In this document: piece after piece, positions 1 to 9,031 of the stretch
How the letters are laid out: each line of letters starts with the position of its first letter
Numbering within the stretch: the first letter of the stretch is position 1
NCBI RefSeq assembly: GCF_030159255.1
Contig: NZ_BSCT01000030.1
Location: 46,421 to 110,420 of the forward strand
Source: Bradyrhizobium sp. SSBR45G
GTDB lineage: Bacteria; Pseudomonadota; Alphaproteobacteria; Rhizobiales; Xanthobacteraceae
DNA: 64,000 nt
Reading direction: 5' to 3'
Program-made: the position numbers and the translations under genes
Notes under the pieces: model-generated
The model's database searches: none
The model's input: the letters and a program-made list of their open reading frames with translations, nothing else
What the model was told of the DNA's origin: nothing

Positions 1-1
1 G

Positions 2-562
2 CGCACCGGCGAGGCCGTCGGTCTCGAGGTGATGGTGCCGCTGATCGCGACCAAGGCCGAGTTCGATCTGGTCAAGGCGCGCATCGACGCGATGGCGCAG
101 GCGGTGATCCGCGAGACCGGCGCCAAGCTGGAGTACCAGGTCGGTACCATGATCGAGCTGCCGCGCGCGGTGCTGATGGCTGGCCAGATCGCCGAAGCCG
201 CCGAGTTCTTCTCGTTCGGCACCAACGACCTCACCCAGACCACCTACGGCATCAGCCGCGACGACGCCGGCAGCTTCCTCGGCGCCTATGTCGCCAAGGG
301 CATCCTCGAGATCGATCCGTTCATCTCGATCGACCGCGAGGGCGTCGGCGAATTGGTCAAGATCGGCGTCGAGCGCGGCCGCGCCACGCGGCCGAACCTC
401 AAGGTCGGCATCTGCGGCGAGCATGGCGGCGATCCCGCGTCGGTGGCGTTCTGCCACCAGGTCGGCATGAACTACGTCTCGTGCTCACCCTACCGCGTCC
501 CGATCGCCCGTCTCGCCGCCGCGCAGTCCGCGCTCGGCAAGGAGATCTCGAGCCAGGCGTGA
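2..562 (+). CDS. ppdK: Pyruvate phosphate dikinase, C-terminal part (5' end outside window)
   Basis: C-terminal TIM-barrel of pyruvate, phosphate dikinase, which interconverts pyruvate + ATP + Pi and PEP + AMP + PPi in the cytoplasm. The frame is open from base 2. The PEP-utilising signature SFGTNDLTQTTYGISRDDAG is present, and near the end GICGEHGGDP carries the catalytic cysteine that acts as acid/base on pyruvate. The family is about 890 residues, so only about the last fifth is here. It ends with the usual short tail and is followed by a clean intrinsic terminator, so it is the last gene of its transcript. The family assignment is secure. Confidence 0.96.
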   Translation, partial: RTGEAVGLEVMVPLIATKAEFDLVKARIDAMAQAVIRETGAKLEYQVGTMIELPRAVLMAGQIAEAAEFFSFGTNDLTQTTYGISRDDAGSFLGAYVAKGILEIDPFISIDREGVGELVKIGVERGRATRPNLKVGICGEHGGDPASVAFCHQVGMNYVSCSPYRVPIARLAAAQSALGKEISSQA

Positions 563-588
563 GCCGGCTGCGAGCGATTGTTGTGATG

Positions 589-616
589 AAGGCCGGCACA
601 GGTTGCCGGCCTTTTT
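589..616 (+). terminator. Rho-independent terminator of ppdK
   Basis: A perfect 10-bp stem (AAGGCCGGCA / TGCCGGCCTT) with a 5-nt loop is followed by five T. It lies 26 bp after the ppdK stop codon. Confidence 0.9.
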
Positions 617-657
617 CATTTGGCTCGTGCACCGACCGCGCGGCGCGCTCGGTGCAC

Positions 658-718
658 CTCTCCCCGCCCTTTGCGGGGAGAGGTCGGATTGCGCAGCAAT
701 CCGGGTGAGGGGCATGGC
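658..718. repeat. Palindromic intergenic repeat, CTCTCCCCGC type
   Basis: The 10-bp inverted pair CTCTCCCCGC / GCGGGGAGAG is followed by a second small palindrome, GGATTGC GCA GCAATCC, and the GGGTGAGGGGCAT tail. I recognise this composite as a short repeat seen many times in Bradyrhizobium intergenic DNA. The rest of 617-1267 holds a related element at 868-897 and an AT-richer stretch (about 1010-1200) that probably carries the promoter of the next gene. No convincing gene is seen there. Confidence 0.7.
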
Positions 719-867
719 ACAAGCTCGGCCAGGCGGCAGGTCCTTCGGACGGGCAGTGCCCATCCGCTCGGACGCAACATGCGCTGGAGAATATCTCGTC
801 TCGCAGACGGGTCGCTTTGCTTCGTTGCAGCTGAGCGGCACCTCCCGCGCCGCTGCTCCTCATCCCA

Positions 868-897
868 CCCCTCTCCCCGTGAAGAACGGGGAGAGGG
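868..897. repeat. Second CCCTCTCCCCGT palindrome
   Basis: Inverted repeat CCCTCTCCCCGT / ACGGGGAGAGGG around a 5-6 base loop. It has the same core as the element about 200 bp upstream. Together they look like two units of one dispersed repeat family flanking a 150-bp spacer. Confidence 0.65.
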
Positions 898-1267
898 AGC
901 GCACCTTTCGCTCAGCGCGCGCTCGCTCAGCAATGCGCAGGCTTAAATCAACGAAGAAGTCCCGCCTCGACACATTGTCATGATCGACTCGGCCAACGCT
1001 GCCGCGCCTTGTTCCACCGACGAACATCTCGCATCGCCGCTTCGAAGAAATCAGCTCTCAAAAATTCATTCACCGCGTTCGTTGACCGAATGTTCACCCT
1101 TCTCATAACGCCGCCGTTTACCACGCACATCGTTCGCACACCGCCGCACAACTTCGCCGCTTGCCTGTTTCGATCGTGCAACGCGGATTAACTCCTCGGC
1201 AACCTAAACCCGTTACGAAGAGCAAAGATCGAATTGCACGGAAGCACTGTCGTTCGGTCGATGTGAG

Positions 1268-2779
1268 TTGCGTAGCGTTGCGTTGAGCGTATCGATGTTA
1301 GTTCTGCGTCCCGGTCCGAAGGGCGCGCGTCTTGCGTCCTTCGGACTCGGTCTCTGCGTCTTCGCTCTGATGCCGACAGAGACCGGGTATCAAGACATCG
1401 CTTCTCGGCTCGCCCGCCAGCCGGGCGTCGCCGAACGCTGGCAGAAGCGCGTCTCCTCGGCCGCGGCCTCCGTTCAGGTCGCCACCTACAGTTTCGGTCT
1501 GCCGATCGGTACCTCGTCGCCGCAGGCTGCGGGCTTTCGCCTGGCGAGCCTGAATGCGCGCGACCTCGACATCACCGGCAGCACACCGCCGCGCAATCCG
1601 GCGCTGCAGGTGCCGCCGCGCTACCGCGCCTCGGATTTTCCCACCGTCGACCGCACGCTGAAGGGCGACCGGCTCGTGGTCCGTCCGGCCGTGCCGCCGC
1701 CGCCATCGACCGAGGCGGCCGAGCCGGTCGAATCCGCGCCGAGCGAGCCCGCGCCGGCGACACCGCCTCATCCTGATTCGAATTCCTCGGTGTTCGGCGC
1801 CAAGACCAGCGAAGCGCCGGCCGTCACGCCAGTCCCGCCGCGCGCGGCACTTGATCCCGAATTGCAAGAGGCGCTGAGCGCGCCGCCGCTCGCGCAGTAT
1901 GGATCATCGCCGCCCGACGCGCGTCCATCCGGCGAGCCCAGGCCCGCAACCGAGCCGTCGGCCGCGGACAGCGGCGCGACGACCGACGGCCTGACCGTCA
2001 AGACCGCGAATCTCTATTTCGGCACGACATCGCTGGGCGGCGCGGCCGGAACCATGGAAACCTGGCAGCCCGGCGAAGCGCCGCTCATCGTCATGCCTGA
2101 TCCCGAGCTCAAGCCGATGGCCGTGCTGTTGCCACCGGCGGACGATTTGGCCAAGGCCGGCGACGGGGGCGAGAGCATCGCCCCCAAGGGCGAGGTCAAC
2201 GCCGACAATCAGCACGCGCGGACGCCGGCCGAGCGGCTTCGTCTTTCGGACGAGAAGTCGCGCTTCAAATCCGAGAAGTGCCTTGCCGAAGCGATCTATT
2301 TCGAAGCGCGCGGGGAGGCCGTGCGCGGCCAGATGGCGGTGGCGCAGGTGGTGCTGAACCGGGCGTTCTCCGGCTATTATCCGACCACGGTGTGCGGCGT
2401 CGTCTATCAGAACAAATACCGCCACTTCGCCTGTCAGTTCACCTTCGCCTGCGACAACAATGCGGACGTGATCCGCGAGCCCGAGATGTGGGATCGCGCC
2501 AGGAAGATCGCCAAGGCCATGCTCGATGGGCAGATCTGGCTGCCCGAGGTCGGCAAATCGACGCACTACCACGCCTATTGGGTGCGGCCGTCCTGGGTCG
2601 CCGAGATGAAGCGCATGTACAAGTTCGGCGTCCACACCTTCTATCGGCCGAAGCGGTGGGGCGACGGCAGCGAGGCGCCGAGCTGGGGCACGCCGCAGCA
2701 GACCGCGGCGATTTCCGCCGAACTCACGGAAGCGGCCAAGAGCGAGGCCGAAATCAATCCGAACTGGACGCGGCGCTGA
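1268..2779 (+). CDS. SleB-type cell wall hydrolase
   Basis: 503 residues. The C-terminal ~150 residues form the hydrolase domain related to spore cortex-lytic SleB: ECL-type start 'KCLAEAIYFEARGE', then 'GQMAVAQVVLNR', 'YPTTVCGVVYQN' and 'CQFTFACD'. The first E (of FEAR) is the expected catalytic glutamate. The hydrolase would cleave peptidoglycan. Residues ~50-330 are a long Pro/Ala-rich low-complexity linker, preceded by a hydrophobic segment near residues 22-37 that is a signal or anchor. The start is uncertain: TTG at 1268 opens the frame, and ATG at 1295 is the alternative. The family is common as a single-domain protein; the long linker is usual in Rhizobiales. Confidence 0.88.
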   Translation: MRSVALSVSMLVLRPGPKGARLASFGLGLCVFALMPTETGYQDIASRLARQPGVAERWQKRVSSAAASVQVATYSFGLPIGTSSPQAAGFRLASLNARDLDITGSTPPRNPALQVPPRYRASDFPTVDRTLKGDRLVVRPAVPPPPSTEAAEPVESAPSEPAPATPPHPDSNSSVFGAKTSEAPAVTPVPPRAALDPELQEALSAPPLAQYGSSPPDARPSGEPRPATEPSAADSGATTDGLTVKTANLYFGTTSLGGAAGTMETWQPGEAPLIVMPDPELKPMAVLLPPADDLAKAGDGGESIAPKGEVNADNQHARTPAERLRLSDEKSRFKSEKCLAEAIYFEARGEAVRGQMAVAQVVLNRAFSGYYPTTVCGVVYQNKYRHFACQFTFACDNNADVIREPEMWDRARKIAKAMLDGQIWLPEVGKSTHYHAYWVRPSWVAEMKRMYKFGVHTFYRPKRWGDGSEAPSWGTPQQTAAISAELTEAAKSEAEINPNWTRR

Positions 2780-2869
2780 GATCCCGGTCCAGGCTTCTGA
2801 CCGGCGACGACGTCCTGCGCCGTGTCCCGCGGGGGGACGATGAGGACGTCGAGGCCGGAGCAGGCGAGA

Positions 2870-5218
2870 TCAGCGGCGCGCCGCATTCCACTCCATGAAG
2901 CGGCGGTACAGTTCCGTTTGCTTACCCGGCGCGGGCGGCTTCGCGGCGACGGGCGCGCGCGGCGACGGCACGGCGGCTGCGACCGGCTTCGCCGGGCCAA
3001 CGCTGGCCGGAGCGGCTGCCGCAGGCGCGGACGTCCGTGTCGTCCCATCGAGCCATTCCTGCGCGGTGCGAAAGCGGGTCCAGCCGGCGACCGGCGCCCG
3101 CGGCGCCATCTCCCGCCATTTCGGATGGAAGGGAGGCCGCTGCAGCTGCGACATGCGCGAGAACAGCGAGTCCACCAGCAGCGACAGCCGGCGATAGCGG
3201 TCGCTTCCCGGCTGCCAATTATACGACGCCAGCACGGCTTCCGCGGCGATGGTGTCCACCGGCTCGGACTTGGCGATCAAGTTGGGGTAGTCGTCCGCGG
3301 TGAGCTTGGATGGAAGGTAGTCCTCGCGCAGGGGCTTGTCGTAGCCGACCGGGACGAGATGCAGATTGGCATCCGTGATCTGGCTGAGCCAGGGCACCGG
3401 CTTGCCGTCGACCGCAATCATCGCGTCGATCTCTCCCTTGCGCAACATTTCGAGCGCGATGCGCGGCTCGATATAGAGCAGATGCGGCTTGATCTCGAGT
3501 CGCTCGAACACGTTGATCGCGGTCACGAAGGTGCTGCCATCCGGCAGGTCGACCGCAACGGTCTTGCCGTCGAGGTCCCGCATGGTGCGGATCGACCGCG
3601 GCGCCAGAACATGCATTTCCTCGTTGAACATCTTGGTGACGTAGACGAGCTGATTGCGGATGTTGCTCGCGAAGTCCTTGCGTTCGAGATAGGACAGCGT
3701 GTCCTTGCGCACGATTCCCACGTCGACGCCCTTGAGCATGAGGATGTCGGCCACCGCCTGAACCGAGCCGCTACCCAGGACCGGCATGATCCGCAGGTTG
3801 ATGCCGTCATTGAGGACCGAGGCGACGTCGGCGCCCATCTGGGAATAGGTGCTGCCATACGAGCCGGTCATCAGGCTCACCGTGTTGGCGTTGAGCTGAC
3901 CTGCGAGGTCCCGCTTGGCGGACGCGTAGCGGAAGATCGCCTTGAAGGAATCGCTGACGGTACCCGGGTCGATGCCGCTGCGCACCGGTCCGAACCGTTC
4001 CCAATGGCCGTCGACGAAACGCTTCATCTGCATCTGCTCGATCGGCGCGTGGTCGCTGGCGCTGGTACTGGCGACGATCCCGGGAATCAGCATGGGAAGT
4101 GGCGTCCCCTTCAAGGACCGCGCCTGCTTCATGATGTTGTCGCGGGAGAAGTCGTCGCCGCAATTGCGCAGGACCGCAACCATCAGGTTGGCAAGCGCGT
4201 AGCCGACGATTCCCAAGCTGTTGTTCTTGCTGATTGCGGGCGCGTAGCGATCCATGAACGCGGACCACTCGGCGAAGCCGGGATCGCCGCCCTGCACACC
4301 GCCCTCGTACAGGATGGTGGCGGAAAGCAGTCCTTCCGCGTTCTGCAGGCCTGCAGGCTGCAGCACGGTGGCCACCGAATCCGAAATCGTGGGGATGATG
4401 TGCTCGGGTCTCCAGCCGAGCTCGGCGAGGCGGCGGATTGCGAGCACCGTGAATTTCGGGGTGCTGACGTCGACCAGGACGTTGGCTCCCGCGGCCTTCA
4501 GCTTCGCGATCTGCTGATTGATGTCGGGATCGGTGACCGCGTAAGCCGCTTCCGCGACGATCGGCAGCTTGCCGCCGAGCCCGTCCTTCAAGCCCTTCAG
4601 ATAGTCCTTGCCGAACTCGTCGTCTTGGTAAAGCACACCGATGCGCGTGCCACCGGCATGTTGCTCGAGCAGATATTGCGCGTGGATATGAGCTTCGATC
4701 TGGTAGCTGGGTTGCGCTCCCATGGTCCAAGGATAGTCGCGAGGCTGATCCCAGATCGAGGCGCCGGAGCCGACGAACAATTGCGGTATCTTGTTCGCGT
4801 TGAGATAAGGCCGCACCGCCGCGCTGGTCGCCGTTCCAACGCTCGCAAAGATGACGTCGACCTTGTCTTCCTCCACGAGCCGTCGTGTCAGTTCCACCGT
4901 CTTCTGCGGATTATAACCGTCGTCATAGGAGATGTAGGTGATCTTGCGGCCCCTGATCCCGCCCTCGTCATTCACCTTCTGGAAATAGGCGGAGATGACC
5001 TTGCCCACGCTGCCGTAGGCGGCCGCCGGCCCGCTGTAGGGCGTCGTATTGCCGATCCGGATCTCGCCCTCGGCGGCGCGCGCCGAGCCTGGCACGGCGG
5101 CAAGCGCGAGGAGCAACGCCACGGTCCAAGAAGCCGGCGCGCGACGCCGCGGACCACGGGGCGCCGACGACCAGGCCGGCTGCGACAGACGATCAAACAT
5201 TCCCATCATCGACCTCAT
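2870..5218 (-). CDS. Fused periplasmic binding protein: LivJ-type domain plus TAXI-type domain
   Basis: About 782 residues with an N-terminal signal segment (hydrophobic WTVALLLALAAV, cleavage near SARA). Residues ~50-390 match the branched-chain amino-acid type I binding fold (IRIGNTTPYSGPAAAYG, then a GIRGRKITYISYDDGYNP motif). Residues ~445-700 match the TRAP-associated TAXI/NMT1 type II fold (SLMTGSYGSTYSQMGADVA, GSGSVQAVADILMLKGVDVG). A Pro/Ala-rich tail follows, ending in PGKQTELYRRFMEWNAARR. Known families carry these domains as separate proteins; the fusion is what I see here. No ABC or TRAP permease gene is adjacent, so ligand and partner are unknown; a sensor or orphan receptor role is possible. 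In-frame ATGs at 5218, 5209, 5206 and 5200 compete as start; 5206 has the best spaced AGGT. Confidence 0.85.
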   Translation of the reverse strand: MRSMMGMFDRLSQPAWSSAPRGPRRRAPASWTVALLLALAAVPGSARAAEGEIRIGNTTPYSGPAAAYGSVGKVISAYFQKVNDEGGIRGRKITYISYDDGYNPQKTVELTRRLVEEDKVDVIFASVGTATSAAVRPYLNANKIPQLFVGSGASIWDQPRDYPWTMGAQPSYQIEAHIHAQYLLEQHAGGTRIGVLYQDDEFGKDYLKGLKDGLGGKLPIVAEAAYAVTDPDINQQIAKLKAAGANVLVDVSTPKFTVLAIRRLAELGWRPEHIIPTISDSVATVLQPAGLQNAEGLLSATILYEGGVQGGDPGFAEWSAFMDRYAPAISKNNSLGIVGYALANLMVAVLRNCGDDFSRDNIMKQARSLKGTPLPMLIPGIVASTSASDHAPIEQMQMKRFVDGHWERFGPVRSGIDPGTVSDSFKAIFRYASAKRDLAGQLNANTVSLMTGSYGSTYSQMGADVASVLNDGINLRIMPVLGSGSVQAVADILMLKGVDVGIVRKDTLSYLERKDFASNIRNQLVYVTKMFNEEMHVLAPRSIRTMRDLDGKTVAVDLPDGSTFVTAINVFERLEIKPHLLYIEPRIALEMLRKGEIDAMIAVDGKPVPWLSQITDANLHLVPVGYDKPLREDYLPSKLTADDYPNLIAKSEPVDTIAAEAVLASYNWQPGSDRYRRLSLLVDSLFSRMSQLQRPPFHPKWREMAPRAPVAGWTRFRTAQEWLDGTTRTSAPAAAAPASVGPAKPVAAAVPSPRAPVAAKPPAPGKQTELYRRFMEWNAARR

Positions 5219-5352
5219 CACGCAACACAACACTTCGCGGGGACGCGCGTCGCCCGCACGACATCATCGAGCAAGGATCCAACGGTCGCGCCCCGCCGCC
5301 ATTCCTGCGCAGCGACCGGTGCGGGATCGCGCTGGATCCCCCAGTCCCGAAG

Positions 5353-5394
5353 CTCGGGTCACTCGAGCCGCCGCCGCGCCTCGAGTGACCCGAG
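5353..5394. repeat. 15-bp perfect inverted repeat across a stop codon
   Basis: CTCGGGTCACTCGAG (5353-5367) and CTCGAGTGACCCGAG (5380-5394) are exact reverse complements separated by 12 GC-only bases. The repeat covers the last codons and the TGA of the minus-strand gene ending at 5359. It may act as a transcript-end hairpin, although no T tract follows. Confidence 0.75.
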
Positions 5395-6252
5395 TTCGGC
5401 CGCTCTCGCGTACCAGGCGCGGGCCTTGGCCGGATCGGGCACGACGCCAACGGCTTTCAAGTTGGACAGGATCGCGGCGTCATAGGTGCCGGCCAGCATC
5501 AATGATGCTTCGGCGTCCGCTTCCGCGACATGCGCCAGGATCAGGCGGGCACTCGCAACGTCGCCTGCGTCGATGAGATCGCGTCCGCGGTTCAGCATTT
5601 CGCTGATCTCGTTCCTGGTCAGCGCAGACGCGGCCGCCGGTGCAGGGCTTCCGGTCGCGGTCGCCCGAGATGCTTTCGGCAGAACCAGCTGCTGGGTCTC
5701 GCCTCCGTCCGGAGCCGGCTTGACGATCGGGATCGACGCCACGCTCGAATCGGCCCGTCCGATCGTCTGCGCCGCGGCGTCCGCCGATGCCTGGCCCTCA
5801 TCGAACTGCGATTTCTCCGCGGTCCCGATGTTTCGGGGAGACGATGAAGCGGTCGTTGCCGGCTTCGCGACTGTTTCAATCGTTGGAGCCTGCATGATGC
5901 GCACCGCAAGGAACGCGAGGCACGCAACCGCGGCCACCGCGGCACCGAACCGGAAAACGGAATCGAATTCGATCGGTTGGGGCGGAGGTGGAGGCATCAC
6001 GACGGGATCGAGTGATGGGATCTGCCGGGATCGGTCCGCTTCTGCTGACGCCATTGGCATCTCTGCGTCGTCAATCGCTGATGCGGTTTGCCACCACGGC
6101 GGAGGGAGATCGGTGGCCGCGTCCTCATCAGGCGCAGACGTCGCATGCGCGAAGCTGTTGGACGAAGCGGCAGACTTTGCCGGGTGCCAACGCTCGCTCT
6201 GCGCATCACCCGCGGCGACCCGCAGTCCGCTACTCCGTAATACGGAACTCAT
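5359..6252 (-). CDS. Membrane protein with Sel1/TPR-like C-terminus
   Basis: 297 residues. A cytoplasmic N-terminus of ~95 residues precedes one transmembrane helix (FGAAVAAVACLAFLAVRIM), a Ser/Ala/Pro-rich linker, and a C-terminal helical region: 'ISEMLNRGRDLIDAGDVASARLILAHVAEA' followed by 'ARAWYARAAELGSLEARRRLE', the shape of Sel1-like repeats. Such repeats mediate protein contacts; the partner is unknown. The start is ATG 6252, preceded by AGGAG with a 9-nt gap; an upstream in-frame TTG at 6258 is too close to that site. It points the same way as the binding-protein fusion 140 bp downstream and may share its transcript. Confidence 0.72.
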   Translation of the reverse strand: MSSVLRSSGLRVAAGDAQSERWHPAKSAASSNSFAHATSAPDEDAATDLPPPWWQTASAIDDAEMPMASAEADRSRQIPSLDPVVMPPPPPQPIEFDSVFRFGAAVAAVACLAFLAVRIMQAPTIETVAKPATTASSSPRNIGTAEKSQFDEGQASADAAAQTIGRADSSVASIPIVKPAPDGGETQQLVLPKASRATATGSPAPAAASALTRNEISEMLNRGRDLIDAGDVASARLILAHVAEADAEASLMLAGTYDAAILSNLKAVGVVPDPAKARAWYARAAELGSLEARRRLE

Positions 6253-7068
6253 CCTCAACTACTCCTGCGGCCACGCGACATCGCGTCGCTCCGCATCGCT
6301 CCCTGGACCGTTTGCCGCGTTTCCGTGCGGCGACCTGGCTTCCAAACCGGCCGCGAGACCGACGACCACATCTACGAACATGCCAAGCGGAGAATCGGCG
6401 ATCCGGCAGCCGCGGCTTCCCATTTCCTCGTCATCAGGACGGGCGGAAATCCTGCGCTACTACTTGAGCACCGCTAAAGTCCGACCATCTCTTTTTCTTA
6501 TTTGTAAACGTTCTGCGGCTCTTTTGCCCAAATCACGGCGAGGCTGTCCAGCCATTTAGTTCGTGCTGGTAAATGCCGCCGGCGATGGCGCGCACGAGAC
6601 AGTGCGGCGGGCGTCTGGCCGATTGCGATCTGAAGCCGCGGCGCGTGGCGTATCTGGCTCTCACAGCTCGATGCGAGTTAGTCGCGCCCGTGAAGGATGT
6701 GCCTGATTTGTGCGGCGAGCCGCATCGGCGTCAGCCGGTGATCGGTTTCGATGAAAGGCCTCGCCCAATTCATTGGCGAGGTCCGCTCAGATCGTGCACG
6801 TCATGACGACGAGGGCCGGCGCAACCGCACGGCCCGTTTGTTCGCCCAGCGCCCGCGGATCAACGGATGTCCATGACCGAGACGGCACGCACGAACGACA
6901 TCGCGCCTCGTCCTCAACTAACTGCAAAGCAGCAAACAACAACGAGTAGCAATTAGCTGTATTTGGGAGGCAAGGCCCCAGGCCCTGCACCCAGAATGAC
7001 GGTGATCGTGAACGACGGTGAAAACGCGACTGCCGAGCTCCGTCGTAACGCAGTCGGATCAGCTCTTG
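6253..7068. other. Intergenic stretch with no supported gene
   Basis: About 815 bp. The part at 6470-6560 is AT-richer than its surroundings and could hold the promoter of the minus-strand gene at 5359-6252. A bulged hairpin, CCTCGCCC-AAT / ATTGGCGAGG, lies at 6759-6781. The short open frames here have no recognisable protein features or ribosome sites. Confidence 0.5.
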
Positions 7069-8667
7069 CTACGCGCTCAACGGCCGCGACTGCCGCGCCG
7101 TCGGCCGCGCCGCGAGGTCGTCGGCGATCTCGCGCGCAGCGGCCAATGTGGTCATCGTCCTCTGTGCGAAGCTGGGATTCTCCGCCGGGCAGTCGGCCCG
7201 GCAATGCGCGCCGCGGCTCTCGCGCCGGCTCCAGGCCGCGGTCGCGATCAGCAGCGCTGCGCTCGCCATGTTGCGCACGTTCGGACTGCCGCCGTCGCGC
7301 TCCATCCTGGCAATCGCAACGATCGCTTCGGCCAGTCGCTCTTCTTCGCGGATGACGCCGACCTGGCTGGTCATGATCTCGCGCAGCGTCCTCTCGCTCG
7401 GCGTCGCATCGGCGCCGGCGGGCGCGGCGAACGCGACGTCATGCAGTCCAGGGGCGCCTGCGAAGGTGCGGCCGGAAAGATCTTCGGCAATCCGGCCGGC
7501 GAACACCAGGGCTGCGAGCAGCGCGTTGCCGGCGATATGATTCGCGCCATCGGTGGCGGTCGCGGCCACTTCGCCGGCCGCCCACAGCCCCTCGATCGAG
7601 GTGCGGCCGCGCGCATCGACCGCGATGCCGCCCATGTGGAAATGCGCTGCCGGCGCGACCGGAATCGGCTGCCGGGTCGGATCGAGCCCGGCGGCGACGC
7701 AGGCGCGATGCAGCACCGGATAGCGCTCGGCGACATCCTCGTCGAGCACGTCGCGGGCGTCGAGGAAGGCGCCGCGTCCGGCCATGATCTCAGCCATGAT
7801 GCCGCGCGCGACCGTATCGCGCGGGGCGAGATCGACCAGCGGGTGGCGTGGCAGCATGAAGCGCTGGCCGCGCCGGTTGATCAGGATCGCACCCAGGCCG
7901 CGCAGGCTCTCGCTGACGACGGGCGCGGGATCGTGGCCTGTCATCATCGCGGTCGGATGGAACTGCACGAATTCCGGATCGGCGATCACGGCGCCGGCGC
8001 GCGCGGCGATCGCAAGGCCGATGCCGTTGGCATGATCAGGGTTGGTGGTTGCAGCGAACAGATGACCGATGCCGCCCGTGGCAAGCACGACCGCGGGCGC
8101 TGCGAGCAGCACCGCTGCGGCGGCGGGGTCATCCGTCCGCCGCAGTTGCAGGCCGCGCACGGCGCCGTTCCCGGTCAAGAGCGCGTCGGCGACATGGCCC
8201 TCGATCAGCCGGATCGAGGGGGTTGCGCGCACAGCCTGGACAAGGGCGGCCACGATCGCCTGCCCGGTGAAGTCGCCGCGGACGCTCAGGATGCGCCGCG
8301 CGGAGTGGGCGGCCGCGCGCGACGTCGCCAGTGCGCCCTTGTGGTCGCGATCGAACGCGAGCCCGAGGCGCAGCAGATCCTCGATTGCCGCGGCCGCGTC
8401 ACGCGCCAGCGCGCGCGCCGCGTCTTCGTCCACGAGGCCGCCACCGGCTGCAATCATGTCGGCGGCATGGCTTTCGGGGCTGTCGCCAGGAGCCACGGCC
8501 GCCGCGATGTCGGCCTGCATCGTCGCGCCGAAGGCCTCCTCGCCGAGCGGCGTAGCGGAGATCAAGGTGACTGGACGCGGTGCAAGCTTCAGCGCGCAGA
8601 ACAGTCCCGCAACGCCGGCACCGACGATCACGACTTGGCCCGAGGTTTCGATCTGGTCGTGGTCCAT
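7069..8667 (-). CDS. nadB: L-aspartate oxidase
   Basis: 532 residues, the usual length. This is a flavoprotein that oxidises L-aspartate to iminoaspartate, the first step of de novo NAD synthesis. The N-terminal FAD-binding Rossmann motif VIVGAGVAGLFCALKL is at residues ~12-28. Also present are 'VLATGGIGHLFAATTNP', 'DPEFVQFHPTA' (active-site region with the conserved His), 'HFHMGGIAVDARGRTSIEGLWAAGE' broken over a short loop, and 'HIAGNALLAALVF'. The usual partners nadA and nadC are not beside it. The start ATG has a weak GGAT site. A perfect palindrome sits 16 bp upstream of the start and probably controls the gene. Confidence 0.95.
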   Translation of the reverse strand: MDHDQIETSGQVVIVGAGVAGLFCALKLAPRPVTLISATPLGEEAFGATMQADIAAAVAPGDSPESHAADMIAAGGGLVDEDAARALARDAAAAIEDLLRLGLAFDRDHKGALATSRAAAHSARRILSVRGDFTGQAIVAALVQAVRATPSIRLIEGHVADALLTGNGAVRGLQLRRTDDPAAAAVLLAAPAVVLATGGIGHLFAATTNPDHANGIGLAIAARAGAVIADPEFVQFHPTAMMTGHDPAPVVSESLRGLGAILINRRGQRFMLPRHPLVDLAPRDTVARGIMAEIMAGRGAFLDARDVLDEDVAERYPVLHRACVAAGLDPTRQPIPVAPAAHFHMGGIAVDARGRTSIEGLWAAGEVAATATDGANHIAGNALLAALVFAGRIAEDLSGRTFAGAPGLHDVAFAAPAGADATPSERTLREIMTSQVGVIREEERLAEAIVAIARMERDGGSPNVRNMASAALLIATAAWSRRESRGAHCRADCPAENPSFAQRTMTTLAAAREIADDLAARPTARQSRPLSA

Positions 8668-8682
8668 CTGCTATCCAAATTC

Positions 8683-8701
8683 CATATGCGGTGCGCATAT
8701 G
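8683..8701. promoter_or_regulatory. Palindromic operator candidate upstream of nadB
   Basis: CATATGCG-GTG-CGCATATG is a perfect 8+3+8 inverted repeat. It starts 16 bp upstream of the nadB ATG and lies between a TTGATA hexamer (reading minus strand) and a TATGGA hexamer, so a bound protein would block the promoter. NAD synthesis genes in alphaproteobacteria are known targets of dedicated repressors (NadQ, NrtR families); which one fits this sequence I cannot say. Confidence 0.6.
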
Positions 8702-9031
8702 TATCAAGCTACCAGTTAGTTCTTCTTCAGAGACATCTCTCGCTGTTTAGCGGTGTTTGGCGACAAATCGCGGCCGTTCTGAAAGTCGCTCTCGTGCAGC
8801 GTGAATCTCTGTCAGTCACTCGCGTCTCAGGATCGATCGCGCCAGGACAATTCGGCCTCCCATGAGTTCTTTCGATGGAACCCGCTTCGGATGACGCCCG
8901 CTCATGGATGCGACGCGACATCGATTTTTTTTCATGGCTGAGTTCCCGCTTTTGAGCTTGGGGGGTGAATGCAAATGCATTAATCCGTGACGAGCGGCCG
9001 AACGAATGCGGGCGCACCGGGGAGGACACTC

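Noticed and set aside
2822..5485. Very long plus-strand open frame antisense to the binding-protein fusion, and similar ones at 7018-8865 and 35478-39110
   Set aside because: High GC makes long chance frames; these show Arg/Gly/His-rich random composition with no motif, while the opposite strand encodes recognised proteins.
6573..6990. Short open frames in the 6.3-7.0 kb gap
   Set aside because: No ribosome sites, no family signal and no codon bias; treated as intergenic.
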